Below, in pieces: positions 7,673 through 15,862 of a DNA stretch of 64,000 nt. The DNA lies in NCBI RefSeq assembly GCF_014196255.1, contig NZ_JACIDH010000001.1, forward strand, positions 558,001 through 622,000, written 5' to 3'. The position numbers and the translations under genes are program-made. Position 1 is the stretch's first letter; each line of letters opens with the position of its first letter. The stretch is from Sphingomonas pseudosanguinis (GTDB taxonomy: Bacteria; Pseudomonadota; Alphaproteobacteria; Sphingomonadales; Sphingomonadaceae). Below the pieces are notes generated by a model. That model was not told the DNA's origin, did not search any database, and saw only the letters and a list, made by a program, of their open reading frames with translations.

Positions 7673-8761
7673 CTATAGCGGTAACGGCTGTCCCGCCTGC
7701 CGATTGTCGGATCGGCCTCGAGCCGTCCATCGCAGGGGACGAAGCAGATGTCCGGTGACATAACGCGATAGCGGCCGTTCCAGATAGACATGGCCTAGCA
7801 GCGACAGGGTACAGGTGATCGCCATGATCATGATCGTCGCGAACAGTGCCGGGGCCAGTCCGGGCGTGACGTGAAACACGTCAAACAACAGGCCGGTGAC
7901 GGTTATGATGACGTAGAAATGGACCAGGTACAGAAAATATGATGCATCGCCCAAGGCGACCGGCCCCCGCCACCGCATCCGCATGAAATAGGGTTCGGCC
8001 ATCATGATGCCGAAAACGAACAGGAAGGATGCGGCAAACCAATAAGGGTGGCCGTGATTATAGTCGTGATGCCCGTAAAGCATGACCATGCCGGCCAGCC
8101 CGGCTAGTGCCGTCATGATCCCGACATGGGGTGGCAGGCGATCACCGAATTTGTTCAGGAGGAACCAGATCAGCCCACCCGCTGCGAACTCGAGGATCAG
8201 CGGGTTGCCGACGATACGCCCGGTATATTCCGCCACTATCCCGACAAGAACCAGCGCCGCCAGGGTCAGCGATATGGCAAGCAAGCGTGTCGAATTGCGG
8301 GTGATCGCCAGAATGGCCACGCCTGACAGGAGGTAGAAGAACATTTCATAGGCCAGCGTCCATCCCACGCCGACGATCGGATTGGCGTCGAGGAACAGCA
8401 GGTTTTTCACGACGCGTGATGTCCGGAAATAGTGGTTCATGCCGCCGGACAGATCATTGCCCGTGATTTGCCAGACCAGAATGACCGACAGGATGACGAG
8501 CCAATAGATCGGCACGATACGCCCGACACGTTTGGCCGAGAATATATAGGCCTCCCGTCGCCCCTGGGGCAGGCCGTCCATCAGCCCGAACATGACATAG
8601 CCGCTGATGATGAAGAAGATGTCGACGCCGATCCCACCGATCCAGCCGTCGTAAAACTCCATGCCGTGTTTCAAAAGAAAGTCATGATTATGCGCCATGA
8701 CGACCATCAGCGCGGCCATCGCCCGAAGCCATTGCAGGCCGATCAATTTTTTCTGCAGCAT
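7673..8761 (-). CDS. acyltransferase family 3 (OafA/YrhL-type) membrane protein
   Basis: Membrane acyltransferase of 362 residues with about ten hydrophobic segments, expected to O-acylate a surface glycan or lipid from the cytoplasmic acyl-CoA side. The N-terminus QWLRAMAALMVVMAHNHDFL carries the typical 'RaiAal.Vv..H' pattern with its catalytic His. It is followed by GGIGVDIFFIISGYVM and a conserved Arg segment (SAKRVGRIVPIYW). No SGNH domain is attached. Base composition is a little less GC-rich than the neighbours, as is common for surface-modification genes that move horizontally. The stop faces the aldo/keto reductase stop 17 nt away. Confidence 0.87.
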   Translation of the reverse strand: MLQKKLIGLQWLRAMAALMVVMAHNHDFLLKHGMEFYDGWIGGIGVDIFFIISGYVMFGLMDGLPQGRREAYIFSAKRVGRIVPIYWLVILSVILVWQITGNDLSGGMNHYFRTSRVVKNLLFLDANPIVGVGWTLAYEMFFYLLSGVAILAITRNSTRLLAISLTLAALVLVGIVAEYTGRIVGNPLILEFAAGGLIWFLLNKFGDRLPPHVGIMTALAGLAGMVMLYGHHDYNHGHPYWFAASFLFVFGIMMAEPYFMRMRWRGPVALGDASYFLYLVHFYVIITVTGLLFDVFHVTPGLAPALFATIMIMAITCTLSLLGHVYLERPLSRYVTGHLLRPLRWTARGRSDNRQAGQPLPL

Positions 8762-9008
8762 GAAGTTGGATGTTCCGACGGAGCATGCCCGTGACGCGCA
8801 CAGGCGATCGCGCGCGAAGACCGCGCATGGTGATCAATGGCGATCCGCCGCTAGGTCGATGAATTCGTCATGGTTCGCCCCCGATTGGCAAGGGACGTGG
8901 TGAACATTGGCGCTTCGGTGCGATGATGGATTCGTCGACGGTCTCTGTCGGGATCAAGCGCCGGCCGAGTGTCCGGCCTGCCCCATGCGCTCGCCCCTGC
9001 GACTGTCG

Positions 9009-10415
9009 TCAATCCCCCTGCGCCACCGCCTCGGCCGCCATTTTCAGGTCCGCCACGAACCTTGCATATTCGATCTCTTTAGCCGCCGGGTCGGGCAGGC
9101 GCAGCAGGTAACTGGGGTGGACGGTGATGAAGGCCGTCCCGCCATCGGACAGGGTCAGCGCCTTCCCCCGCTCGCGGCCGATCGTCATGGCCTTGCCGAA
9201 CAGCGACCGGGCCGCCGTCGCGCCGAGCGCCACCGTGACCCTGGGCTGGATCAGCAGGCGTTCCTGCTCGACCCACCAGCGACAGGCCTGGATTTCGCCC
9301 GCATCGGGCGAACTGTGGATGCGGCGCTTGCCACGCGGCTCGAATTTGAAATGTTTGACCGCGTTGGTGACATAGGCGCGCGCGCGGTCGATGCCGGCCT
9401 CGGCCACGGCGCGGTCGAAGACTTGGCCGGCGGGGCCGACAAAGGGATGGCCGGCCAGATCTTCCTGGTCGCCGGGCTGTTCGCCGACGAACATCAGGGC
9501 GGCGTCGACCGGGCCTTCGCCGAACACCGTCTGGGTCGCGGGCGCATGGAGCGGGCAGCGCGTGCAGGTCATCGCCTCGTCGCGCAAAGCCGCCCAGGCC
9601 GCTTGCGCATTGCCGCCGCGCCCGGAGCGGACATCCACCTTCGCCGTATCGATCATGCCCGTCTCCCGCGCGTGCGCGCCTGCGATCAGTTGCGGGACCA
9701 ACGCGGTTTCCGGCATGTTTTTCCAGTATTTGCGCGGCATCTCCTTCAACATCGCGCCGATCTTGACGCGGGCGGGATTGAAGATGCTGGCATAATAGGT
9801 CTTCCACACCGCCTCGGTCGGATCGCCCTCGGGGGCGTCGGCGCGTGCGGCGCCGGGGCCTTCGGTGAGGGTCTTGCCGTCCCAGTGGAGCGAGACCTCG
9901 GGCGTCAGGATCGACCAGCGCATCGTGGTGAAGCGGTTGACAAAAAAGGCCGCATTGGCGCGCACGATATGATGCTCGGGCTCGAACCAGGCGACATAGC
10001 GCGGGCCGTCTGTATCCTCGGTCTCGCGGAAGCGGAGGAAGGCACGCATCTTGTGGATGTCGCGGCGCACCGCCTTGGCCAGCCGGTCGAGGCGGCGGAT
10101 CAGCGGGTCGGCCTGATCCTCGATCAGCCGGGGCTGGCGACGCAGTCGGTCGAGTGCGGTGTGGAGCAGGGCGAACCGCTCCGGGTCGTTGGACAGGATG
10201 ACGCTGCGCGCGAGGTCGATGAAGGCGCGCGATACCGAGAAGCGCGGGGCGGCGGCGGCCGGGCTGTCGTCGGCGACCGCGCCGAACAGGTCGGCGGGTT
10301 GGTCGCCGACCTGCCACACGACCTGATCGGGTGGTACGCTGTCCGTGATCAGACCGCGTGCGGCGTCACGCCAGGCGTCGAAGTCGTCCGGGGCGGGGAG
10401 GGTTATGATGCGCAT
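9009..10415 (-). CDS. DUF4130 - UdgX uracil-DNA glycosylase fusion
   Basis: Protein of 468 residues with two DNA-metabolism domains. Residues about 1-255 are DUF4130 (the TIGR03915 type known to partner a radical SAM protein; RYVAWFEPEHHIVRANAAFFVNRF, MRWSILTPE). Residues about 275-468 are a UdgX-type uracil-DNA glycosylase of the family 4-like group: GEQPGDQEDLAGHPFVGPAG, the hallmark KRRIH loop whose His forms a covalent bond to abasic DNA in characterised UdgX, and VHPSYLLR. Iron-sulfur ligands appear to be CTRC and QAC, with VKHFK placing a His where family 4 enzymes have a Cys (inference). It is the distal gene after the radical SAM and hemerythrin genes, and a repeat element lies just upstream of its start. 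No strong ribosome-binding site is seen. Confidence 0.9.
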   Translation of the reverse strand: MRIITLPAPDDFDAWRDAARGLITDSVPPDQVVWQVGDQPADLFGAVADDSPAAAAPRFSVSRAFIDLARSVILSNDPERFALLHTALDRLRRQPRLIEDQADPLIRRLDRLAKAVRRDIHKMRAFLRFRETEDTDGPRYVAWFEPEHHIVRANAAFFVNRFTTMRWSILTPEVSLHWDGKTLTEGPGAARADAPEGDPTEAVWKTYYASIFNPARVKIGAMLKEMPRKYWKNMPETALVPQLIAGAHARETGMIDTAKVDVRSGRGGNAQAAWAALRDEAMTCTRCPLHAPATQTVFGEGPVDAALMFVGEQPGDQEDLAGHPFVGPAGQVFDRAVAEAGIDRARAYVTNAVKHFKFEPRGKRRIHSSPDAGEIQACRWWVEQERLLIQPRVTVALGATAARSLFGKAMTIGRERGKALTLSDGGTAFITVHPSYLLRLPDPAAKEIEYARFVADLKMAAEAVAQGD

Positions 10416-10440
10416 GGGTTAGTGGGGGTGGCCCAACGCT

Positions 10441-10562
10441 ATTCCTCCCCTGCAAGGGGAGGGGCACCATGCGCAGCATGGTTGAGGGGTGTCCCGCTCT
10501 CGATAGGTGGACACCCCTCCGTCAGGGCTTCGCCCTGCCACCTCCCCTTACAGGGGAGGAAT
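10441..10562. repeat. ATTCCTCCCC-type palindromic element, copy 3
   Basis: Element of 122 bp bounded by attcctcccc and ggggaggaat, with a hairpin in each half. It sits between the hemerythrin stop and the start of the DUF4130-UdgX gene, so it interrupts what would otherwise be a tight operon. It may weaken read-through or stabilise the upstream mRNA (inference). Confidence 0.85.
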
Positions 10563-10578
10563 AGGCTGGCAGCTAAAT

Positions 10579-11064
10579 TCAATCGCGCTCGTCTCCGCCG
10601 GGCGGGTTGGCCTTGGCTTCCTTCGCCTCGATGGGTTTGCGCTCTTCGTAAATCTCCGCCAGCTTCTGCTCGGTCGCGTCGTCGAGCTCCTTCTCGGCGG
10701 CCGGGAACATCTCTTCCTCTTCCTCATCGATATGATGCTCATAGCGATGGCGCATGTGGAAGAATTTGGATTCCCACTCGTCCGACGCGAAGTCGAGGTC
10801 CATCATCTCGCCGAGCAGATCGTCGATCTCCTTATGCTCGGACACCGAGTGGCGCGCATCGTCGCGCAGTTCGGGCTCGCCCAGCATGGTCGCATAGAGC
10901 GACTCTTCCTCGGCGGCGGCATGGCTCTGGATTTCGATGCGGAACGCCTCGAACAGCTTCTTGCGCTTAGGCCCATCGCCCTTCAGCTCGGCGAGTTCCT
11001 TCAGCATCTCGCGCTGCTTGTCGTGATCGCGCTTGAGGTCGGCGTAGATTTCGGCGGTGGCCAT
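10579..11064 (-). CDS. hemerythrin HHE-domain protein
   Basis: Hemerythrin cation-binding protein of 161 residues with a four-helix bundle and a di-iron site; such proteins bind oxygen, NO or iron and are often stress-induced. His/Glu ligands are spread in the expected order: LKRDHDKQ, IQSHAAAEEESLY, SVSEHKEID, MRHRYEHHIDEEEEEMFP. ATG 11064 is chosen because AAGGAG lies 6 nt upstream; an upstream ATG at 11088 would lack this. The C-terminus is a lysine-rich tail. It lies between the radical SAM and UdgX genes but carries its own EcfG-like promoter motif, so it may be regulated separately from the DNA-repair genes. Confidence 0.9.
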   Translation of the reverse strand: MATAEIYADLKRDHDKQREMLKELAELKGDGPKRKKLFEAFRIEIQSHAAAEEESLYATMLGEPELRDDARHSVSEHKEIDDLLGEMMDLDFASDEWESKFFHMRHRYEHHIDEEEEEMFPAAEKELDDATEQKLAEIYEERKPIEAKEAKANPPGGDERD

Positions 11065-11086
11065 GATCGTCTCCTTCGCGATGCCC

Positions 11087-11111
11087 AACGGCGCAAGGTG
11101 ATGCCCGTTTC
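11087..11111 (-). promoter_or_regulatory. candidate EcfG (general stress) promoter for hemerythrin
   Basis: On the minus strand, GAAAC (-35; 4 of 5 with GGAAC) is followed after 16 nt by CGTT (-10). This matches the alphaproteobacterial EcfG consensus GGAAC-N16/17-CGTT. It would give a leader of about 17 nt that contains the AAGGAG site of the hemerythrin gene. Match only; expression unknown. Confidence 0.45.
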
Positions 11112-11144
11112 ACCCGCGAATCACTCTCATGGAATCAAGGGCAC

Positions 11145-12389
11145 TCAGGCAAAGAGTTCGAACTGCTCTGTCTTCGGCTTGACCAGCGGTTTCAGGTCCG
11201 CCCGCTCGGCCAGCGCCACGGGCCGCCAGTCCTCGGCGATCAGGAAGGGGCGCAGCTTGGTGATCGAGACGGTCAGCCGCCCGACATCCTCCAACCGCAG
11301 CTTGCGCCATTTGCGGGTGGCGATGATCCGGTCGACCGCCTTCACGCCCAGTCCCGGCACGCGCAGCAGCATCTCGCGCGGGGCACGGTTCACATCGACC
11401 GGGAAATGCTGACGGAATTTCAGCGCCCAGGCGAGCTTGGGATCGATGTCGAGCGGCAGCATCCCCGTCGCTTCATCGGCGGCGGCGGCCACTTCGCGCG
11501 GCTGATAGTCGTAGAAGCGCATCAGCCAGTCCGACTGGTACAGCCGATGCTCGCGCATCAACGGCGGCCGTTGCAGCGGCAGGACGGCGGAGGCATCGGG
11601 GATCGGGCTGAACGCCGAATAATAGACACGGCGCAGACGGAAACGGTCATAGAGCGTCGCCGCGCGTCCGACGATGTCGCGGTCGGTCGCGGCATCCGCG
11701 CCGACGATCATCTGGGTCGACTGGCCGGCGGGCGCGAAGCCGGGGGCGGACTTGTATTTCTTTGCCGCGTCGGTGCGATCCTCGATCGCGGTCTTCACAT
11801 CGGCCATCGCGCCTTCGATCCGGCCCGCATCCTTTTCGGGCGCGAGGCGACGCAGCCCGCCGACGGTCGGAAGTTCGACGTTGATCGACACGCGGTCGGC
11901 ATGGACACCCGCCAGCCGGACCAGCTCGGGATCGGCGTCGGGAATGGTCTTCAGATGGATATAGCCGCGAAAGCCATGGTCTTCGCGCAGGGATCTCGCG
12001 ACCTCGACGATCTGCTCCATCGTATAGTTGGAGGACTTGATGATGCCCGAGGAGAGGAATAGCCCCTCGATATAATTGCGCCGGTAGAAGGCGAGCGTCA
12101 GGTTCACCACTTCCTGCGCGGTGAAGCGCGCGCGGCGGACGTTCGACGATTTGCGATTGATGCAATAATGGCAGTCGAAGATGCAGCTGTTCGTCAGCAG
12201 GATCTTCAACAGCGAGATACAGCGGCCGTCAGGCGCATAGGCGTGGCAGATGCCCATGCCCTCGGTCGAGCCGATCCCCTTGCCGTCGCGGCTGTTGCGT
12301 TTCGACGTGCCCGACGACGCACAGGAGGCGTCATATTTAGCGGCATCCGCCAGGATCGCCAGCTTTTCACGGGTGTCGAGTTGCGCCAT
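11145..12389 (-). CDS. putative DNA modification/repair radical SAM protein
   Basis: Radical SAM enzyme of 414 residues of the TIGR03916 type, annotated in databases as putative DNA modification or repair and usually found beside DUF4130/UdgX genes. The cluster-binding CX3CX2C is C69, C73, C76 (SCIFDCHYC). Further conserved-looking cysteines are C23, C48 and C57. A C-terminal helix-hairpin-helix (about 337-364, LLRVPGLGVKAVDRIIA) points to DNA binding. It is first in a minus-strand run that continues with hemerythrin (80 nt gap) and DUF4130-UdgX. No ribosome-binding site precedes ATG 12389; instead an SOS box and a promoter abut it, which suggests a leaderless, damage-induced transcript. The reaction is unknown. 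Confidence 0.88.
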   Translation of the reverse strand: MAQLDTREKLAILADAAKYDASCASSGTSKRNSRDGKGIGSTEGMGICHAYAPDGRCISLLKILLTNSCIFDCHYCINRKSSNVRRARFTAQEVVNLTLAFYRRNYIEGLFLSSGIIKSSNYTMEQIVEVARSLREDHGFRGYIHLKTIPDADPELVRLAGVHADRVSINVELPTVGGLRRLAPEKDAGRIEGAMADVKTAIEDRTDAAKKYKSAPGFAPAGQSTQMIVGADAATDRDIVGRAATLYDRFRLRRVYYSAFSPIPDASAVLPLQRPPLMREHRLYQSDWLMRFYDYQPREVAAAADEATGMLPLDIDPKLAWALKFRQHFPVDVNRAPREMLLRVPGLGVKAVDRIIATRKWRKLRLEDVGRLTVSITKLRPFLIAEDWRPVALAERADLKPLVKPKTEQFELFA

Positions 12390-12426
12390 GTGTTCGATAT
12401 ATGTTCGCGCCTGCGGCGGGGCAAGC
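12390..12426 (-). promoter_or_regulatory. SOS (LexA) box overlapping a leaderless promoter
   Basis: The sequence GTTC-N7-GTTC at 12392-12406 (GAAC-N7-GAAC on the coding strand) is an exact match to the alphaproteobacterial LexA consensus. On the minus strand TTGCCC (12424-12419), a 17-nt spacer and TATATC (12401-12396) form a plausible sigma-70 promoter whose -10 lies inside the box. The -10 ends 7 nt before ATG 12389, so transcription would start at or next to the start codon. LexA bound here would block the promoter. Confidence 0.7.
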
Positions 12427-12492
12427 GGAACTCCGCCAGTCATCGGCCGTACAGGCCGTCTGATCCAGATTGGCGGCGTCGAGGGGAGACGG

Positions 12493-14262
12493 ATGATGCG
12501 TAAGATGATGATCGCGCTGGCTTTGGCGGGTATGAGCGGGGCGGGTATGAGCGGGGCGGGTTTGAGCGGCCCCGTGCTGGCGCAGGGGGTGGAAACCAAC
12601 GTCAAGACCGCCGACTATGAATTCGCCTATCGCTATCCCGCCGCCGCCGCGCGGATACCGGGCCTGAAGGCGTGGCTGGAAAAGGACAAGACGGCGATCC
12701 GCGCCGAGACCGCGCGCGACGGTGCCGCCGGCCGGCGCGAGGCGAAGCAATCGGGCTTTCCCTATCGCCGCTATTCCTATGAAAAGACGTGGAAGGTGGT
12801 GGCGGAGACGCCGCGTTTCCTCAGCCTGTCGGGCGACAGCTATGACTATACCGGCGGCGCGCATGGCACGCCGGCATCCTCGGCGCTGCTGTGGGACAAG
12901 GCGAAGGCGCGGCGGCTGGATACGACATCGGTCTTCGCCTCGCTGCCCGCGCTACAGGGCGCGATCCGTGCCGATTATTGCACCAAGCTCAAGGCTGAGC
13001 AGCGGCGGCGGACGGAGGGCAGCCCGTCGTCGATGAACATCTGCCCGCCGCTCAAGGACCTGACCCTGCTGCTGGGGTCGTCGAGCGGCCGGGCGATCGA
13101 CCGGATCGGACTGATCGCCGATCCCTATGTCGCTGGCTCCTATGCCGAGGGGAATTACGAAGTGACGCTGCCGGTCGAAGAGGGGGGAGTCGCGATGGAT
13201 CGTAAAGGGCTATGGCGCGTCATCCTTCTGATGGCCACGCCGCTGACGTTCGTGGGTTCGGCCGGCGCCGATCCTGCTCCGGCCGCGTCAGCCGATCGAG
13301 TGGAGCAGGTGCGCATCCCGTCCGCACCGGGCGTCGTGCTTTACGGGGAACTCCGTCTCCCCGCAGGATCGCATGGCCGTTACCCGCTTGTCCTGCTGCT
13401 CGGCGGGGGCGGCGCTTCACCGCATGGCATCTATCCCCTGCTTGAGGCCCGGCTTCATGCCAAGGGTATCGCCACGTTCAGCTTCGACAAGCGCGGCGTG
13501 GGCCAGTCGACCGGCGCATTTCAGGACGCGATCGAACTGGCCGAGCAGGACGCGCGTGCGGTGTTGGCCCATCTGCGTTCGCGCACCGATGTGATCGATG
13601 GCGATCGTGTCGCGATCTTGGGGTTGAGCCAGGGCGCGGTGATCGCCCCCGTCCTGGCGGTGGAAAATCCCTCCATCGCGGCTCTGGTGCTGCTGGCGGC
13701 GCCGGCGGGTGAACAAGGGCGCATGTTCTTAGACGCAATGCGGGAAAAGCTGGCAGCCTCCGGCATGGCGGCACAGGCCGTCGATAACGTCGTCGAGGCG
13801 ACGCGGCATTATCTCGACGGCTTGACCGGGGCGGCCGCCGCCGATGCCATAGCTTTGCATCGGGCAGGTCTGGTGGACGCCTTCGTCAAGGCGGGGTGGC
13901 GGCGGGACCAGGCGGAAGGGGCGGTCAAGACATTGGCCGATCCGGCGACGGCATCGCTCTATCGGGTCGCGGCCAGCAAGACCCTGTCACAGGTCAAGGC
14001 GCCGGTACTGGCGATCTATGCCGCCGACGACACGGTCGTGTCCACGTCGCTGAGCATAGCCGAGGCCCGGCGTGCGCTCGCCGATAATGCCGATGCCCAT
14101 GTCGTCGAGATGCCCAATGTCGAACATGGCTTCAAGCCGCTCGTCGCCACGGCTTCGGGAAGGAAGGAATATGCCGGGTGGCCGATTTCCGACCCGGCGA
14201 CACTGGATGTCATCGACGCATGGCTGCCGAAGCGGGTGAAGGCACCGCTAGGCTCGCGGTAA
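12493..14262 (+). CDS. DUF4163/DUF3298 protein fused in frame to a secreted alpha/beta hydrolase
   Basis: One open frame of 589 codons joins two normally separate secreted proteins. Residues 1-234: a signal peptide containing a 5-residue triplicate (AGMSG), then a DUF4163/DUF3298-like domain (GDSYDYTGGAHG, LLLGSSSGRAIDRIG, SYAEGNYEVTLPVEE) that stops short of the family's usual C-terminal end. Residues 235-589: an alpha/beta hydrolase with its own signal peptide (MDRKGLWRVILLMATPL), elbow GLSQG (Ser379), Asp in AADDTV and His in VEHGF. ATG 13195 of the hydrolase has AGGGGGGAG 5 nt upstream, so it may be translated independently. It could be a recombination joint or a real fusion. The hydrolase part has rarer codons (a TTA, for example). 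Confidence 0.75.
   Translation: MMRKMMIALALAGMSGAGMSGAGLSGPVLAQGVETNVKTADYEFAYRYPAAAARIPGLKAWLEKDKTAIRAETARDGAAGRREAKQSGFPYRRYSYEKTWKVVAETPRFLSLSGDSYDYTGGAHGTPASSALLWDKAKARRLDTTSVFASLPALQGAIRADYCTKLKAEQRRRTEGSPSSMNICPPLKDLTLLLGSSSGRAIDRIGLIADPYVAGSYAEGNYEVTLPVEEGGVAMDRKGLWRVILLMATPLTFVGSAGADPAPAASADRVEQVRIPSAPGVVLYGELRLPAGSHGRYPLVLLLGGGGASPHGIYPLLEARLHAKGIATFSFDKRGVGQSTGAFQDAIELAEQDARAVLAHLRSRTDVIDGDRVAILGLSQGAVIAPVLAVENPSIAALVLLAAPAGEQGRMFLDAMREKLAASGMAAQAVDNVVEATRHYLDGLTGAAAADAIALHRAGLVDAFVKAGWRRDQAEGAVKTLADPATASLYRVAASKTLSQVKAPVLAIYAADDTVVSTSLSIAEARRALADNADAHVVEMPNVEHGFKPLVATASGRKEYAGWPISDPATLDVIDAWLPKRVKAPLGSR
12526..12570 (+). repeat. 15-bp tandem repeat, three copies, in a signal peptide
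   Basis: Units gcgggtatgagcggg, an identical second unit and gcgggtttgagcggc encode AGMSG-AGMSG-AGLSG in the hydrophobic part of the signal peptide of the fused protein. Copy-number slippage would lengthen or shorten the signal peptide by 5 residues without a frameshift. Confidence 0.85.
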
Positions 14263-14300
14263 TGCGGGAAACGGCTGGCGCGTGGTTCGCCCGCTCCAGC

Positions 14301-14573
14301 TCAACCCTGACGCCGCCCGCGCCCCTTGGTCATCGGGTCGGGCTTTTTCGGCGGCACCCAGCCTTCGGGGCGTTCGGGGCGGGACTGGCTAGTGCCTAGC
14401 CCCATCGCGCCGGGGCGCTGGCGGGTCAGGCCGCTGGTGTCGACGTCCGTATCGTCAGCGCCGCCGCGTAAGAGGTTGATGCGGTCGCGCAAGGCCCGCG
14501 CCTCCTCGAAGTCGAGGCGTTCGGCGGCCGCCTCCATCTGGCGGCGCAGCTCTTCGAGGGTGGGGGCGGTCAT
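14301..14573 (-). CDS. UVR (UvrB/UvrC) motif-containing small protein
   Basis: Protein of 90 residues. The N-terminal 35 residues form a UVR helical hairpin of the kind by which UvrB and UvrC interact (LEELRRQMEAAAERLDFEEA, RALRDRINLLRG). The rest is a disordered, proline- and arginine-rich tail (WVPPKKPDPMTKGRGRRQG). Such stand-alone UVR proteins are widespread in alphaproteobacteria with no settled function; interaction with the UvrABC machinery or clamp/protease partners is only inference. It lies 15 nt upstream-to-downstream from mnmA on the same strand (mnmA stop at 14589), so it follows mnmA in transcription. Confidence 0.85.
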   Translation of the reverse strand: MTAPTLEELRRQMEAAAERLDFEEARALRDRINLLRGGADDTDVDTSGLTRQRPGAMGLGTSQSRPERPEGWVPPKKPDPMTKGRGRRQG

Positions 14574-14588
14574 CCCCGGATCAACGCC

Positions 14589-15707
14589 TCAGGCGGCGAT
14601 GCGTGCCGCCTCGGTCTCGGCGATCCAGCCGCCGCCCAGCACCCGGTCGCCGTCGTACAGCACCGCCGCCTGACCGGGCGACACCCCATATTCGGGCGCG
14701 TCGAAGACCAGCCGGTCGCCGACCATGCGCGCGGGGACCGGCTTGGCCATCGAGCGGACCTTGGCGAAGAGCGGACCGTCCAGCGGGCCCAGCACGTTCA
14801 TGCCCGTCAGCCGCGCGGCTTCGACCGCCAGCGCGGTGCGCGGACCGACGACGACGCGCTTGGTATCGGGCTCCAGCCGGACGACATAGAGCGGCTCGGG
14901 GCTGCCGCCGATCTCCAGCCCGCGCCGCTGGCCCACCGTATAGTGAATCAGCCCGCGATGCTCGCCCAGCTTCGTGCCCGCCAGGTCGACGATGTCGCCG
15001 CGTGTATCCGATTCCGGACGCAATTTTTTGACGAGGCCGGCATAGTCGCCATCGGGGACGAAGCAGATGTCCTGGCTGTCGGGCTTGGCCGCGACGCCCA
15101 GACCCAGTTCGGCGGCGATCTCGCGCACCCGCGACTTCGGCAGCGCGCCCAGCGGGAAGCGCAGGAAGTTCAACTGCTCTTGCGTCGTGGCGAACAGGAA
15201 ATAGCTCTGGTCGCGCGCCGGATCGGCGCCGCGATGCAGCTCCGCGCCGGCCGCCCCCTCGACCCGGCGGACATAATGGCCGGTCGCCAGGCAGTCCGCG
15301 CCCAGATCGCGCGCCAGCTTCAGCAGGTCGGTGAATTTCGGCCCCATATTGCACTGGACGCACGGGATGGGGGTGCGCCCGGCGAGATACTCATCGGCGA
15401 AGCGGTCAACCACTTGGGTTCGAAAACTGTCTTCATGATCAAAGACATAGTGGGCGATACCCAGCCGATCGCACACCGCGCGCGCGTCGCGGATGTCGCG
15501 TCCCGCGCAGCACGCGCCGGCGCGGCCGACCGCCTCGCCATGGTCATAGAGTTGCAGCGTGACGCCGATCGTCTCGGCGCCCGTGGCATGGGCGAGCGCG
15601 GCCACGACCGAGCTGTCGACCCCGCCCGACATCGCCACCACGATCCGCTTGGCCCGGGGATCGCCCCCAAGCTGAAAATCCACCATCTGCTCCATGGTCG
15701 CCCCCAT
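14589..15707 (-). CDS. mnmA: tRNA-specific 2-thiouridylase MnmA
   Basis: ATP-dependent enzyme of 372 residues that thiolates U34 of tRNA Lys, Glu and Gln. It has a PP-loop ATP site SGGVDSS near the N-terminus, the cysteine persulfide pair in [10 protein letters not shown] and [12 protein letters not shown], the recognition motif ATGHYVRR, and [11 protein letters not shown]. Two starts are possible: ATG 15707 (GGAAAGG close upstream) and ATG 15695, 12 nt further in; 15707 is listed. A longer frame extends upstream but lacks conserved sequence. The UVR-motif gene follows directly. Identification is firm. Confidence 0.95.
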   Translation of the reverse strand: MGATMEQMVDFQLGGDPRAKRIVVAMSGGVDSSVVAALAHATGAETIGVTLQLYDHGEAVGRAGACCAGRDIRDARAVCDRLGIAHYVFDHEDSFRTQVVDRFADEYLAGRTPIPCVQCNMGPKFTDLLKLARDLGADCLATGHYVRRVEGAAGAELHRGADPARDQSYFLFATTQEQLNFLRFPLGALPKSRVREIAAELGLGVAAKPDSQDICFVPDGDYAGLVKKLRPESDTRGDIVDLAGTKLGEHRGLIHYTVGQRRGLEIGGSPEPLYVVRLEPDTKRVVVGPRTALAVEAARLTGMNVLGPLDGPLFAKVRSMAKPVPARMVGDRLVFDAPEYGVSPGQAAVLYDGDRVLGGGWIAETEAARIAA

Positions 15708-15862
15708 ACGCCTTTCCGATGGGTCATGCAAAAAGCACGGCTCGACGATCGGGGCGGGGGTGGCGGGGGTTGCGAAAAAAGGGGAAGGTTTCACGACCTT
15801 TACCGTGTTTTCATATCCGGCCGATATGCAGGGGACAGACCAGACAGGGATGGATTGCGCTT

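Noticed and set aside
8762..9008. Possible small gene or promoter elements in the 247-nt gap after the acyltransferase start
   Set aside because: No frame with protein-like composition and no clear promoter motif was seen.
8907..10970. Plus-strand open frame of 687 codons opposite the UdgX gene
   Set aside because: Antisense to a recognisable gene. Composition is rich in Arg, Gly and Asp with no domain; such shadows are usual in GC-rich coding DNA.
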